From NCBI GenBank assembly GCA_015065605.1, contig SVPZ01000015.1, positions 1 to 58,870 on the forward strand: a stretch of DNA of 58,870 bases, in the 5' to 3' direction. This DNA is from Oscillospiraceae bacterium. Its GTDB lineage: Bacteria > Bacillota > Clostridia > Oscillospirales > Acutalibacteraceae. The translations under genes were made by a program, and so were the position numbers. Below are positions 26,844 through 36,406 of this stretch, piece after piece. How positions within the stretch are numbered: position 1 is the first letter of the stretch; each line of letters begins with the position of its first letter. The notes under the pieces are model-generated. The model saw nothing but the letters and a program-made list of their open reading frames with translations, did not search any database and was not told the origin of the DNA.

Positions 26844-27531
26844 TAATAAACTTAAAAATTTATTACTTGATTATTTCTTGCCGTCGTACTGCTTTAACTG
26901 TAAACTTCCTACCGAAAGAGGTAAAGTGATTTGTGACGAATGTTATTCGCAGATAGAGTTTACACCCGAAAAGAGTTGCATTAAATGCGGTCTGAGTGAT
27001 AAAAATTGCAGATGCAAATTTTCTGTTTTTCATTTTAATTTTATGGCGGCGCCCTTTTTTAACGACGGTGTTGCCAAGAAGGGACTTTATGCCGTTAAGT
27101 TCTTGAATAACTCCATACTTACGGATTTTTATGCCGAGCACATGGTTAAATGCTTTGCAGAAAGAACGGATGAAAGAAATTTTAGTCTTGTGACCTACGT
27201 TCCGAGTAACCTTCTGAAAATTTATAAAAGAGGCTATAACCAGTCGTATTTACTTGCCGAAAAAGTAGCCGATATGATGTCGCTTCCCGTAAAGTCAACC
27301 CTCAAAAGAAGGATTTTCAGTCATACTCAGCATAAGAGAAGTAAAATGGATGAAAGATTTGAAAACGCATATATGAGCTATAAATCCATAAACAAGGTGA
27401 GCGGAAGGGTTCTTTTAATTGATGATATTCAAACAACGGGCGCTTCTCTTGATGCATGCGCCAGAGAACTTTTAAAGGCAGGGGCAGACGAGGTATATTG
27501 TCTTACCGCTTTGGTCGGTATTAAAAATTAG
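26836..27531 (+). CDS. ComF family protein (phosphoribosyltransferase fold)
   Basis: 231 residues. An N-terminal zinc ribbon has cysteine pairs CFNC, CDEC, CIKC and CRC (residues about 19-56). The C-terminal PRT domain has the PRPP-binding motif LLIDDIQTTGAS (about 192-203). ComF homologues help single-stranded DNA uptake in natural competence; dprA is also in this window. It overlaps recD2 by 8 nt. Confidence 0.85.
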   Translation: MSNNKLKNLLLDYFLPSYCFNCKLPTERGKVICDECYSQIEFTPEKSCIKCGLSDKNCRCKFSVFHFNFMAAPFFNDGVAKKGLYAVKFLNNSILTDFYAEHMVKCFAERTDERNFSLVTYVPSNLLKIYKRGYNQSYLLAEKVADMMSLPVKSTLKRRIFSHTQHKRSKMDERFENAYMSYKSINKVSGRVLLIDDIQTTGASLDACARELLKAGADEVYCLTALVGIKN

Positions 27532-27560
27532 TTGAAAAATCAAAAGTTTTTTTATATAAT
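27532..27560 (+). promoter_or_regulatory. Promoter for the mreB homologue
   Basis: TTGAAA (27532-27537), 17-nt spacer, TATAAT (27555-27560). It begins right after the comF stop codon. Confidence 0.8.
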
Positions 27561-27592
27561 GATTTGTAAGGATTAAGAAAGGAGAGAATACT

Positions 27593-28615
27593 ATGGCTAA
27601 CGAGATAGGAATTGATTTGGGTTCGTATAAAACGGTTATACATTCCGATTCTAAAACGCTTCTTAATTTACCGAGCGTTGTTACTGTGGATTCCGAAACC
27701 TATGCCCCCGTATATTTTGGAGAAAAGGCAAAACAGACCTTGGGCAGAACTCCCGATACGCTTGAATGTATTCATCCTATTCAGCACGGTCTTATTGCCG
27801 ACTATGATATAGCCGAAGCAATGCTGAAAAATTATATGGAAAAGGTTTTCGGTAAAAACGTAATAAGGCCTAAGGTAGTAGCAACTTTGCCTACCGGTCT
27901 TACCGAACTTCAGCATCACTCTCTTTCAAATGCCGTTGAATCTGCAGGAGGCAGAAGCGTTACGGTAGTTGAAGCACCCATAGCCTTGGCTATCGAACTC
28001 GGTGTTGATTTTACCGTTGCTGAAGGCAGTATGATAGTAGATATCGGCGCAGGTACCACCGATATAGCCGTACTTTCTCTTGGCGGAGTCGTTTCTTGCG
28101 ATTCTTTTAAAACGGCTTCATACGATTTTGATGAAATAATTAAAAATCACGTAAGAAGAAAACGTAATATTGCCATAGGCAGTCTTACCGCAGAAAGTAT
28201 AAAAATGCAGATAGGCTCGGTTAGTCCGCGTTCCATTGAAATTACTGCAATAGCAAAGGGAAGAAATCTTTTTACGGGACTTCCCGAAGCCTTTGAGGTA
28301 ACCTCAGGTGAAATATACAAAAAACTTCACGAGAGTGCGCTCACCATATGCAATGCTATCCGTAAGGTTCTTGAAAGCACCGAACCCGATTTGGTTTCCG
28401 ATATCAAGAAAAAGGGACTTTTCCTTGTGGGCGGCGGTTCTAAAATATTCGGTATGGCTGAACTTATTGCCGACTATACGGGAATAGAGGTTAAAACCGT
28501 ACCCGATCCTGAGCTCACCTTGGTAAAGGGCGCCGCTAAGGCCTTATCCATACCCGGTCTTCTTAAAAATATAAACTATCAGGCTCGTTCTATTAAAGAA
28601 CTTGAAATTCACTGA
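27593..28615 (+). CDS. MreB/Mbl family actin-like protein
   Basis: 340 residues, the normal MreB length. Actin-fold ATP-binding motifs: IGIDLGSYKT (phosphate 1, about 5-14), VDIGAGTTDIAVL (phosphate 2, about 149-161) and LVGGGSKIFGM (adenosine, about 279-289). It forms membrane-bound filaments that guide wall synthesis. It stands alone without mreC/mreD, like Mbl or MreBH paralogues. RBS AAGGAGAG precedes ATG. Confidence 0.85.
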   Translation: MANEIGIDLGSYKTVIHSDSKTLLNLPSVVTVDSETYAPVYFGEKAKQTLGRTPDTLECIHPIQHGLIADYDIAEAMLKNYMEKVFGKNVIRPKVVATLPTGLTELQHHSLSNAVESAGGRSVTVVEAPIALAIELGVDFTVAEGSMIVDIGAGTTDIAVLSLGGVVSCDSFKTASYDFDEIIKNHVRRKRNIAIGSLTAESIKMQIGSVSPRSIEITAIAKGRNLFTGLPEAFEVTSGEIYKKLHESALTICNAIRKVLESTEPDLVSDIKKKGLFLVGGGSKIFGMAELIADYTGIEVKTVPDPELTLVKGAAKALSIPGLLKNINYQARSIKELEIH

Positions 28616-28625
28616 TAAAAAATAC

Positions 28626-28654
28626 TTGACAGCGCAGTAACGCTGTGATATAAT
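28626..28654 (+). promoter_or_regulatory. Promoter for infC-rpmI-rplT
   Basis: TTGACA (28626-28631), 17-nt spacer, TATAAT (28649-28654): a perfect sigma-A consensus, as expected for a ribosomal operon. Confidence 0.9.
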
Positions 28655-28660
28655 ACCGTA

Positions 28661-28807
28661 GTACAAAAAGAAGAACTTCTCGTTCTCACCCTAAAGTAAC
28701 GTCTGAAAGGGTCATCAAATTTCTTTTCGAATTGATAATATCATTTCGATATTTTTTGGTGCGTGAACGAGTTTCGTTCACGCTTTTGTTTTTTGGAGGT
28801 GCGTAGT
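28661..28807 (+). promoter_or_regulatory. Structured leader of infC operon (L20-leader-like) with attenuator
   Basis: About 147 nt of 5' UTR. It ends in a terminator hairpin GCGTGAACG/CGTTCACGC (28761-28769/28775-28783) followed by a T-rich run that reaches the infC RBS GGAGGT (28795-28800). Firmicutes infC-rpmI-rplT operons are repressed by L20 through such leaders. I cannot confirm the L20-binding fold by eye, so the class is assigned by position and attenuator. Confidence 0.65.
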
Positions 28808-29326
28808 ATCAGCAGTAAAGAAGTAGCCATCAATGAGGCAATACGAGCTAGTGAAGTTCGTGTAATTGATACCGACGGAAGTCAGCTTGGAATTCTTCCT
28901 ATCAAGGAAGCAATTGCAGCAGCAGAAGAAAGAGAGCTTGACCTTGTTAATATCTCTCCCAATGCAAATCCACCGGTATGTAAGATTATGGATTTCGGTA
29001 AGTACCGTTTCGAACAGGCTAAACGCGAAAAAGAAGCAAAGAAAAACCAGAAAACCTTTGACATTAAAGAAGTGCGTCTTGGACTTACCATTGACACTCA
29101 CGACTTTGAAACTAAGGGTAATCAGGCAATTCGTTTCTTAAAGAGCGGAGATAAAGTAAAGGTTTCCATCCGTTTCCGCGGCCGTGAACTTGGCCATCCT
29201 GAAATCGGTCTTGAAACCATGAAAAGATTTGCTGATTACTGCGAGGAGGCAGCAAGCGTAGAAAAGCCCGCCAAGATGGAAGGCAGAAATATGCTTATGT
29301 TCCTTGCGCCGAAAACAAATAAATAA
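28808..29326 (+). CDS. infC: Translation initiation factor IF-3, AUC start
   Basis: 172 residues. No ATG, GTG or TTG lies at the right place: ATC at 28808 is 7 nt after GGAGGT and the protein then aligns with IF-3 from its first residues (SSKEVAINEAIRASEVRVID). The GTG at 28799 overlaps the RBS and is rejected. Rare start codons (ATT, ATC, ATA) are a known feature of infC and let IF-3 control its own synthesis. N- and C-terminal IF-3 domains and the linker rich in Lys/Glu (about 75-90) are complete. Confidence 0.9.
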   Translation: MSSKEVAINEAIRASEVRVIDTDGSQLGILPIKEAIAAAEERELDLVNISPNANPPVCKIMDFGKYRFEQAKREKEAKKNQKTFDIKEVRLGLTIDTHDFETKGNQAIRFLKSGDKVKVSIRFRGRELGHPEIGLETMKRFADYCEEAASVEKPAKMEGRNMLMFLAPKTNK

Positions 29327-29353
29327 GCAAGATAATTAAAGGGAGGATTTATT

Positions 29354-29551
29354 ATGCCTAAGATCAAAACACACAGCGGTGCTAAGAAGCGTTTTAAACT
29401 CACCAAGACCGGTAAGGTTAAACGTGCACACGCATACAAGTCACACATCCTTAACAAGAAAACTACTAAGCGTAAGAGAAATCTTCGCAAGACAGTTGTA
29501 GCTGATGTAACAAACGTTGCAGCAGTTAAGAAAATGATTCCTTATAAATAA
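29354..29551 (+). CDS. rpmI: 50S ribosomal protein L35
   Basis: 65 residues, highly basic, starting [29 protein letters not shown] precedes ATG. It sits between infC and rplT, the universal order. Confidence 0.96.
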   Translation: MPKIKTHSGAKKRFKLTKTGKVKRAHAYKSHILNKKTTKRKRNLRKTVVADVTNVAAVKKMIPYK

Positions 29552-29577
29552 GGTAAATTGATTGGAGGTTTCTGAAC

Positions 29578-29937
29578 ATGGCACGTATTAAAGGTGCGTT
29601 GGCAACACGCAAAAGAAGAAAAAAGGTTTTAAAACTTTCTAAAGGTTATTTCGGAGCTAAGTCTAAGCTCTTTAAGACAGCTAAAGAAGCTGTTATGAAA
29701 TCCGGTAACTATGCATACATCGGCCGTCGTCTTAAGAAGCGCGATTTCCGTCGTCTTTGGATCACCAGAATTTCTGCCGCTGCTAAAATGAACGGTATGA
29801 ATTATTCTACTCTTATGAACGGTCTTAAGATTGCAGGTGTGCAGATTAACCGTAAAATGCTTGCAGAAGTAGCAGTAAATGACCCTGAAGGTTTTACCGC
29901 TATCGCTGAGCAGGCTAAAAAAGCTTTAGCAAAATAA
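29578..29937 (+). CDS. rplT: 50S ribosomal protein L20
   Basis: 119 residues with the typical start [20 protein letters not shown]. It binds 23S rRNA early in assembly and represses its own operon in Firmicutes. RBS TTGGAGG precedes ATG; a strong terminator follows. Confidence 0.97.
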   Translation: MARIKGALATRKRRKKVLKLSKGYFGAKSKLFKTAKEAVMKSGNYAYIGRRLKKRDFRRLWITRISAAAKMNGMNYSTLMNGLKIAGVQINRKMLAEVAVNDPEGFTAIAEQAKKALAK

Positions 29938-29942
29938 TTATA

Positions 29943-29973
29943 TCGCCCAAGTAAGTTCTTGGGCGAATTTTTT
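29943..29973 (+). terminator. Intrinsic terminator after rplT
   Basis: Stem TCGCCCAAG/CTTGGGCGA (29943-29951/29958-29966) and a six-T run. Confidence 0.9.
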
Positions 29974-29995
29974 AATATTGAGAGGGGAGTTTTTT

Positions 29996-30772
29996 ATGCA
30001 ATATTTGAACATATCCGCTAAGGATAACCCAAGAATAAAAAGGGTTATTAAGTTACAAAAATCCGGTCACTATAGACGGGAAGAAGGCTTTTTCGTTCTT
30101 GAGGGTCTAAGAACTGTAGATGATGCAGCTGATAACGGTATTTTAATAGAAGAATTGTATTTTACAAACGATATTATTGAAAAACATCCTTCCTATATTA
30201 AAAAATTTGCTCAAAATTCAAACTTTTGCGCTATTATAAGCGAAACTGTTGCAAAAAATATTTCTGATACGACTTCTACTCAGGGTGTTTTTGCAGTTGC
30301 GCAGTTTCCAAAGAATAAAGCGCAGATTGAAAGCGGTAAAAAATATATTGCTCTTGAAAATTTACAGGACCCGTCTAACCTCGGCGCTGTGGCAAGAACT
30401 GCTGAAGCCTTGGGAATCGACGCGATTATTATTTCGGGCAATTCCTGTGACCCGTTTAGCCCTAAATCTATAAGAGCGTCTATGGGTACTTTACTGAGAG
30501 TACCACTTATATTTGCCGATAATATGGCTGAATTTATCGGGAAACTTGATATGCCTACGTTTGCTTGCGTAGTGCAAAGTGATGCTGAAAAACTTTCCGA
30601 TATGGATTTTTCCGGTGGTGCAGTATGTGTTATCGGTAATGAAGCAAACGGTCTGACCGATGAAACGGTGGAAAAATGCCGAAAGCGTATTACCATTCCT
30701 ATGAAAGGAAAGGCAGAATCACTGAATGCAGCAGCCGCCGCCGCTATCGTAATGTGGGAGATGGTGAAATGA
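29996..30772 (+). CDS. TrmH-family (SpoU) RNA 2'-O-methyltransferase
   Basis: 258 residues from ATG 29996 (RBS AGAGGGGAG). N-terminal substrate-binding domain, then the SPOUT knot with motif 1 LENLQDPSNLGAVARTAEAL (about 113-132), motif 2 VIGNEANGL (about 211-219) and motif 3 IPMKGKAESLNAAAAAA (about 232-248). It methylates rRNA or tRNA ribose; the target is not evident. The stop overlaps dprA (ATGA). Confidence 0.88.
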   Translation: MQYLNISAKDNPRIKRVIKLQKSGHYRREEGFFVLEGLRTVDDAADNGILIEELYFTNDIIEKHPSYIKKFAQNSNFCAIISETVAKNISDTTSTQGVFAVAQFPKNKAQIESGKKYIALENLQDPSNLGAVARTAEALGIDAIIISGNSCDPFSPKSIRASMGTLLRVPLIFADNMAEFIGKLDMPTFACVVQSDAEKLSDMDFSGGAVCVIGNEANGLTDETVEKCRKRITIPMKGKAESLNAAAAAAIVMWEMVK

Positions 30773-32004
30773 TTTATTGGCTGTGGCTTCATTGCGCATT
30801 GGGAGCAGGCGGTAATAAGACCAACGAAATTATTTCCTGTTTTTCTTCTGCAAAAGGATTATATGAAGCAGGGGATGAAGAAAGACGTGCTTCGTTTCTC
30901 TTTACCGATAATCAACTTTCACGTCTTAAAAAAACTACCCTTGATGATGCGAATAAACTTTTAAAGCAGTGTAAAATCGAGGGAATAGGAATAATAAGTC
31001 TTGCAGATAAAGAATATCCCGAATGTTTAAGGAACATAAGCAAACCGCCTTACGTTCTGTTTTATAAAGGCAAACTTCCCGATTTTGACGGTATTCCGAC
31101 TTTATCTATAGTTGGTACGAGAAAGGTTAGTGATTACGGTTATAAATGCGCCTATTCTCTTTCGGGAAGACTGAGCCAAGGCGGTTTTTTGATTGTCAGC
31201 GGCGGCGCTATGGGTAGTGACACGGCGGCTCATCTCGGAGCGCTTCTTACGGGGAACAAAACGGTAGCCGTGCTTCCTTGCGGTTTTAATTCTAACTATC
31301 TTGCAACCAACAAAAAACTCAGAAGCGATATTTTGCTTTTGGGAGGTTGTCTTATCAGTGAATTTTCTCCCGACGAAAACGTGCGAAAATCACACTTTCA
31401 TATAAGAAACCGCCTTATTTCAGGTTTATCCAGCGGCGTTATCGTTACAGAGGCGCCTCTTAAAAGCGGTGCTCTTATAACAGCGGCTCACGCAACCGAG
31501 CAAAACCGTGACGTATTCGTTATTTTCACAGAAGACGATAATGAAAACTTTGAGGGTTGCCGTGCGCTGTTTAAAGACGGCGCCAAGCAGGTAAAACTGA
31601 TTACCGACGTCTTTTCGGAATATATATACAAATTTAATGATAAAATAAGTATTGAAATGGCTATGGCAAAACCCTTGCCGTCATATAAAACCTATGATTT
31701 CGGCAATGAAAAACCTGCTGAAATTAAAAAGAAAACTTATAAAAAAGCACCTTTTATACTGAAAGAAACGGTTGAGCCTGAGAATAAAAAAACCGAAAAA
31801 AACGAAATAAATAAAAAAATATTGACTCAACCCCTTTCCAAAAACACAAAAATGATATATAATCAATTAGATAAGCAAATTTTTTCCTGTGATGATTTAC
31901 TCAGCAGTGAAGTAAATTCAGTTATGGCACTGGCTGCCGTGGGTGAACTTGAACTCTACGGTCTTATAGAGGCAATCCCCGGCGGTCGATACAAATTATT
32001 GTAA
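30769..32004 (+). CDS. dprA: DNA-processing protein DprA
   Basis: 411 residues from ATG 30769, which overlaps the upstream stop; a longer in-frame start at 30676 would lie inside trmH and is rejected. The DprA Rossmann domain (about 85-290) has IVGTRKVSDYG and SGGAMGSDTAAH motifs, and a winged-helix-like C-terminus closes it. A low-complexity Lys/Glu linker is at about 325-355. DprA loads RecA on incoming single-stranded DNA. With comF nearby it suggests, but does not prove, natural competence. Confidence 0.92.
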   Translation: MIYWLWLHCALGAGGNKTNEIISCFSSAKGLYEAGDEERRASFLFTDNQLSRLKKTTLDDANKLLKQCKIEGIGIISLADKEYPECLRNISKPPYVLFYKGKLPDFDGIPTLSIVGTRKVSDYGYKCAYSLSGRLSQGGFLIVSGGAMGSDTAAHLGALLTGNKTVAVLPCGFNSNYLATNKKLRSDILLLGGCLISEFSPDENVRKSHFHIRNRLISGLSSGVIVTEAPLKSGALITAAHATEQNRDVFVIFTEDDNENFEGCRALFKDGAKQVKLITDVFSEYIYKFNDKISIEMAMAKPLPSYKTYDFGNEKPAEIKKKTYKKAPFILKETVEPENKKTEKNEINKKILTQPLSKNTKMIYNQLDKQIFSCDDLLSSEVNSVMALAAVGELELYGLIEAIPGGRYKLL

Positions 32005-32015
32005 GGAGATTAAAA

Positions 32016-34094
32016 ATGTCCAAGCTGGTTATTATTGAGTCCCCCGGTAAACTTAAAAGTATTCAAAAGTATCTCGGAGATGACTATAAGGTTATGGCTT
32101 CGGTAGGTCACGTAAGAGATCTGCCTAAATCCAAAATGGGTATTGATATAGAAAACGGCTATGCGCCCCAATATATTGAAATGAGTGATAAGAAGGACCT
32201 TATCAAGCAATTAAAGGAAAGCGCCGCCAAAAGCGATACCGTTTATCTTGCAACCGACCCTGACCGTGAAGGTGAGGCTATTTCGTGGCACCTTGCTCAG
32301 CTTTTAGCCTTAGATATGGATGCCCCTCTTCGTGTCTGCTTTAACGAAATTACCAAAAGCGGTATTGAAGCAGGTATGCAAAAGCCCCGTAAAATTGATA
32401 TGGGACTTGTGGATGCTCAACAGGCAAGACGCGTTCTTGACAGAATAGTTGGCTATAAATTAAGTCCGTTTCTTTGGAAAAAGGTTAAGAGAGGGCTTTC
32501 TGCAGGAAGAGTGCAGTCTGTTGCCCTTAAGCTTGTTGTTGACAGAGAACGTGAAATTGAAAAATTCATTCCCGAAGAATATTGGACTATTGAAGCAAAA
32601 CTTAATAAACAAAAGAATATCATCGCTAAGTTCTACGGCACTAAAGACGGTGAAAAGTTGGCGCTGACAAACGGCGCACAGACCGAAAATATAGTCGGTG
32701 AACTCGACGGTAAGGATTTTGTTGTTTCTTCCATTAAAAACGGAGTGAGAAAGAAACAGCCGTTGCCTCCCTTTATTACATCTACTTTACAGCAGGAGGC
32801 AGCAAGAAGACTTAACTTTACAGGTCTTCGCACCATGAGAATTGCACAGCAGTTATACGAAGGTATTGAGGTTAGCGGTATCGGTGTAACCGGTCTTATT
32901 ACCTATATGCGTACCGACTCTCTTCGTGTTTCCGCTGAAGCTCAGAATGCGGCAGGAAGTTTTATCCGTAATACCTACGGTGAAAAATATCTTCCCAAAA
33001 AGCCCCGTGTTTATAAGAGCAAAAACGAGGCTCAGGATGCCCACGAAGCAATAAGACCTGCTCTTATTGATTTGACTCCCGATAAAGTAAAGGCTTCTTT
33101 AACATCTGACCAGTATAAGCTTTATAAACTTATCTGGGAGCGCTTTATTGCGTCACAAATGGAAAACTGTCTGCAGGATACCGTATCGGTTGATATTATC
33201 GCAGGGGATTATCTCTTTAAGGCAAGCGGATATACCGTTAAATTTGACGGTTTTACCGTGCTTTATGATGAAATGAACGAGAATGAAGAGGGCGAAGTTT
33301 CCTTGCCCGAGCTTAATAACGGCGACCTTTTAAAGTGCAAGGGTATTACGCCGAGTCAGCACTTTACTCAGCCGCCACCAAGATACACTGAATCTACTCT
33401 TACTAAGGCTTTGGAAGAAAACGGCATCGGACGTCCTTCTACCTATGCGCCAATTATTTCCAATATAGTTCAGCGTGACTATATCGAAAAGGAGAAAAAA
33501 TCCTTTAAACCCACACAACTCGGTATGGTTGTAACCGACCTTATTGCAGAGTACTTTAAGAAAATCGTTGACGTAAAGTTTACTGCAGGTATGGAACAAA
33601 GCCTTGATAAAATCGACGGCGGAGAGGTTAGTTGGGTAGAAACTGTTGACCGCTTCTATAAGGATTTTGCAGTAAGCATTAAAAAGGCAGAGGATTCAAC
33701 CAGCGGTGTAAAGGTTAAGGTGCCCGACGTTGAAACCGACGTTGTATGTGAAAATTGCGGAAGAAAAATGGTTGTTAAATCAGGACGCTTCGGCAAGTTC
33801 CTTGCATGTCCCGGGTACCCGGAATGTAAAAATACAAAGCCTATGCCCGAAGAAAAAATAAAAGAACCCTGTCCTAAATGCGGAGCCGAACTAATCAGAC
33901 GCGTTTCCAAAAAGACGGGCAAGAAATTCTACGGTTGCTCTAACTATCCTAAATGTGATTTTGCCGCACCCGGACTTCCAAGCGGTGAAACCTGTAAGGA
34001 ATGCGGTTCCTTTATTCTTCTTGGCGCAAAGGGCAGAAAATTCTGTATGAATGCGAACTGTCCCACAAGACAGACAAAGGCAAAAAAGAAATAG
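32016..34094 (+). CDS. topA: DNA topoisomerase I
   Basis: 692 residues. N-terminal TOPRIM domain (LVIIESPGKLKSI; TDPDREGEAISWHL near 87-100), then the type IA core with the catalytic Tyr297 in LITYMRTDSLR. The C-terminus has three cysteine-rich zinc ribbons (about 578-690: CENCGRKM, CPKCGAEL, CKECGSFI), the last with altered spacing. It relaxes negative supercoils. RBS AAGGAG. Confidence 0.96.
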   Translation: MSKLVIIESPGKLKSIQKYLGDDYKVMASVGHVRDLPKSKMGIDIENGYAPQYIEMSDKKDLIKQLKESAAKSDTVYLATDPDREGEAISWHLAQLLALDMDAPLRVCFNEITKSGIEAGMQKPRKIDMGLVDAQQARRVLDRIVGYKLSPFLWKKVKRGLSAGRVQSVALKLVVDREREIEKFIPEEYWTIEAKLNKQKNIIAKFYGTKDGEKLALTNGAQTENIVGELDGKDFVVSSIKNGVRKKQPLPPFITSTLQQEAARRLNFTGLRTMRIAQQLYEGIEVSGIGVTGLITYMRTDSLRVSAEAQNAAGSFIRNTYGEKYLPKKPRVYKSKNEAQDAHEAIRPALIDLTPDKVKASLTSDQYKLYKLIWERFIASQMENCLQDTVSVDIIAGDYLFKASGYTVKFDGFTVLYDEMNENEEGEVSLPELNNGDLLKCKGITPSQHFTQPPPRYTESTLTKALEENGIGRPSTYAPIISNIVQRDYIEKEKKSFKPTQLGMVVTDLIAEYFKKIVDVKFTAGMEQSLDKIDGGEVSWVETVDRFYKDFAVSIKKAEDSTSGVKVKVPDVETDVVCENCGRKMVVKSGRFGKFLACPGYPECKNTKPMPEEKIKEPCPKCGAELIRRVSKKTGKKFYGCSNYPKCDFAAPGLPSGETCKECGSFILLGAKGRKFCMNANCPTRQTKAKKK

Positions 34095-34095
34095 T

Positions 34096-35400
34096 ATGAA
34101 CGAAAAAATTAAAGTTATCGGAGCGGGTCTTGCGGGGTGCGAGGCGGCATGGCAAATTGCTAATTTAGGTTATGAAGTTTTGCTTTATGAAATGAAGCCC
34201 ACCCATAAAACCCCCGCTCATAAAAGCGATTTGTTCGCTGAACTTGTATGCTCGAATTCTTTAAAGGCTTCGCGTGTTGATTCTGCTGCAGGTCTTTTAA
34301 AGGAAGAAATGCGACGTCTTGGTTCGTTGTGCCTTGAAGCCGCCGCTACCTGTTCGGTTGCGGCAGGTGGAGCATTAGCGGTTGAAAGAGAGGTTTTTTC
34401 GTCTTATATTACCGAGAAAATAAAATCTCACGAAAAGATTACCGTTATTACTGAACGTGTAGATGAACTTGATTTTGACGGCGTAACCGTAGTGGCAACG
34501 GGCCCTTTGACCGATGAAATATTGGCTGGAAAAATCACCGAACTTTGCGGTGAAGAGGGGTTAAGCTTTTATGATGCCGCCGCACCTATCGTTACAAGAG
34601 AAAGCGTTGATTTTAGTAAAGCCTTTTTTGCTTCTCGTTACGATAAGGGTGAGGACGATTATATTAACTGTCCGTTTAACAAAGAGGAATATGAACTATT
34701 CCATAAGGAATTAATTAACGCCGAGTCGGCTCCTTTAAAGGAATTTGATAAGCCTCTTACCGTTTATGAAGGCTGTATGCCTATTGAGGTTCTGGCTAAA
34801 AGGGGAGAGGATTCCATTCGTTTCGGCCCCTTAAAGCCCGTAGGTCTTAAAGACCCAAGAACAGGACACAGACCCTGGGCGGTGGTTCAGCTAAGAAGAG
34901 AAAATGCAAAGGGAACTTTATTTAATATCGTAGGCTTTCAGACTAATCTTAAATTTCCCGAGCAAAAAAGAGTATTTTCTCTTATTCCGGGACTTGAAAA
35001 TTGCGATATAGTGCGCTTTGGCGTAATGCACAGAAATACCTTTATAAACTCACCCAAACAGCTTAATGCAAACCTTTCTCATAAAAAGAATGAAAAAATC
35101 TTTTTTGCAGGACAGATTTCGGGTGTTGAAGGCTATATGGAATCAGCCGCTTCGGGTATTGTTGCGGGAATAAACGCAGTTAAACTTATTAAAGGCGAAG
35201 AACCGTTAATACTTCCCGAATTTACTATGATAGGCGCTTTACTTTCTTATATAACCGATGAAACGGTTGAAAAATTTCAGCCAATGGGGGCAAATTTCGG
35301 TATTTTGCCTCCGCTTGGCGACCATATAAGAGATAAGAGAGAAAGATACGGCGCCTTAGCGCAGCGTTCAATAGATTGGTTTAAAAATAAAGGGGATTAA
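34096..35400 (+). CDS. trmFO: Folate-dependent tRNA m5U54 methyltransferase TrmFO
   Basis: 434 residues from ATG 34096, one base after the topA stop. The FAD-binding Rossmann motif VIGAGLAGCEAAWQIA starts at residue 6; CSNSLKAS near 53 and VGFQTNLKFPEQKRVFSLIP near 281-300 are family hallmarks. It makes ribothymidine at position 54 of tRNA using methylenetetrahydrofolate and FADH2. Confidence 0.94.
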   Translation: MNEKIKVIGAGLAGCEAAWQIANLGYEVLLYEMKPTHKTPAHKSDLFAELVCSNSLKASRVDSAAGLLKEEMRRLGSLCLEAAATCSVAAGGALAVEREVFSSYITEKIKSHEKITVITERVDELDFDGVTVVATGPLTDEILAGKITELCGEEGLSFYDAAAPIVTRESVDFSKAFFASRYDKGEDDYINCPFNKEEYELFHKELINAESAPLKEFDKPLTVYEGCMPIEVLAKRGEDSIRFGPLKPVGLKDPRTGHRPWAVVQLRRENAKGTLFNIVGFQTNLKFPEQKRVFSLIPGLENCDIVRFGVMHRNTFINSPKQLNANLSHKKNEKIFFAGQISGVEGYMESAASGIVAGINAVKLIKGEEPLILPEFTMIGALLSYITDETVEKFQPMGANFGILPPLGDHIRDKRERYGALAQRSIDWFKNKGD

Positions 35401-35403
35401 ATT

Positions 35404-36405
35404 ATGAAAATCGTTGTAGATGCTTTTGGCGGAGATAACGCTCCCGGCGCCGTTATAGAGGGCGCCGCATTGGCTCAAAAGGAATTTGGAGTAGGTATTA
35501 TTCTGACCGGTGACGAAAATATTATAAAAGAATATATTGATAAAAACGGTTTAACCTTCAGTGACCTTGAAATCATACATACTACCGAAGTGATTTCAAT
35601 GCACGACGAACCGACGTCGCTTTTAAAAACTCACAAAAATTCGTCTATGGCTCTTGCTTTCGGCGCGCTTGTTGACGGCAAAGCAGATGCATTTGTTTCG
35701 GCAGGCAGTACAGGTGCTGTTGTTGTAGGCGGAACGCTTATGGTTAAAAGAATAAAGGGTGTAAAGCGTCCTGCTCTTGCTTCTCTTATTCCTTCCCCCG
35801 ATTCTTCATATCTTCTTATGGATATCGGCGCTAATGCAGAATGCCGTCCCGAAATGCTTCAGCAGTTCGGTATTATGGCAAGCGCTTATATGCAAAAGGT
35901 TGAGGGCAGAGAAAATCCCACGGTTGGTTTACTGAATATCGGTACCGAAGACACTAAGGGCGGCGAACTTCAGAAAGAGGCATATAAGCTTTTAAGTGAA
36001 GCACCCATAAACTTTGTCGGAAACGTTGAATCCAGAGAAATGCCCAAGGGAATATGCGATGCAGTTGTTACCGACGGCTTTACGGGTAATATCGCTCTTA
36101 AACTTATTGAAGGTACCGTAATTACACTCTTTAAAATGCTTAAAGGTGTTTTCTACAAAAATATTATTAATAAACTTGCAGCGGGAATACTAAAGAAAGA
36201 TCTTTACTCAATAAAGGGTAAAATGGATAGTTCCGAAGTGGGCGGCGCTATACTTTTAGGCGTTAAAAAGCCTGTAGTTAAAGCTCACGGAAATTCCGAT
36301 GCAAAGGCAATAAAAAATGCTATAAAACAAGCTAAATATATTTATGAAGGTAAGGTTATTGAGTCCATAAGCGAAGGACTTTCCGCCTTAACACAAGAGG
36401 ACTAG
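35404..36405 (+). CDS. plsX: Phosphate acyltransferase PlsX
   Basis: 333 residues. It makes acyl-phosphate from acyl-ACP for PlsY in phospholipid synthesis. The family start KIVVDAFGGDNAPGAVIEGA and the motif VSAGSTGAVVVGG near 98-110 are present. It lies between trmFO and rnc. The acpP gene often found between plsX and rnc is missing; the gap to rnc is 1 nt. Confidence 0.93.
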   Translation: MKIVVDAFGGDNAPGAVIEGAALAQKEFGVGIILTGDENIIKEYIDKNGLTFSDLEIIHTTEVISMHDEPTSLLKTHKNSSMALAFGALVDGKADAFVSAGSTGAVVVGGTLMVKRIKGVKRPALASLIPSPDSSYLLMDIGANAECRPEMLQQFGIMASAYMQKVEGRENPTVGLLNIGTEDTKGGELQKEAYKLLSEAPINFVGNVESREMPKGICDAVVTDGFTGNIALKLIEGTVITLFKMLKGVFYKNIINKLAAGILKKDLYSIKGKMDSSEVGGAILLGVKKPVVKAHGNSDAKAIKNAIKQAKYIYEGKVIESISEGLSALTQED

Positions 36406-36406
36406 T

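Noticed and set aside
30676-30768. N-terminal extension of DprA
   Set aside because: It would be translated out of frame within the trmH gene; the ATG at 30769 overlapping the trmH stop has an RBS and matches the usual DprA start.
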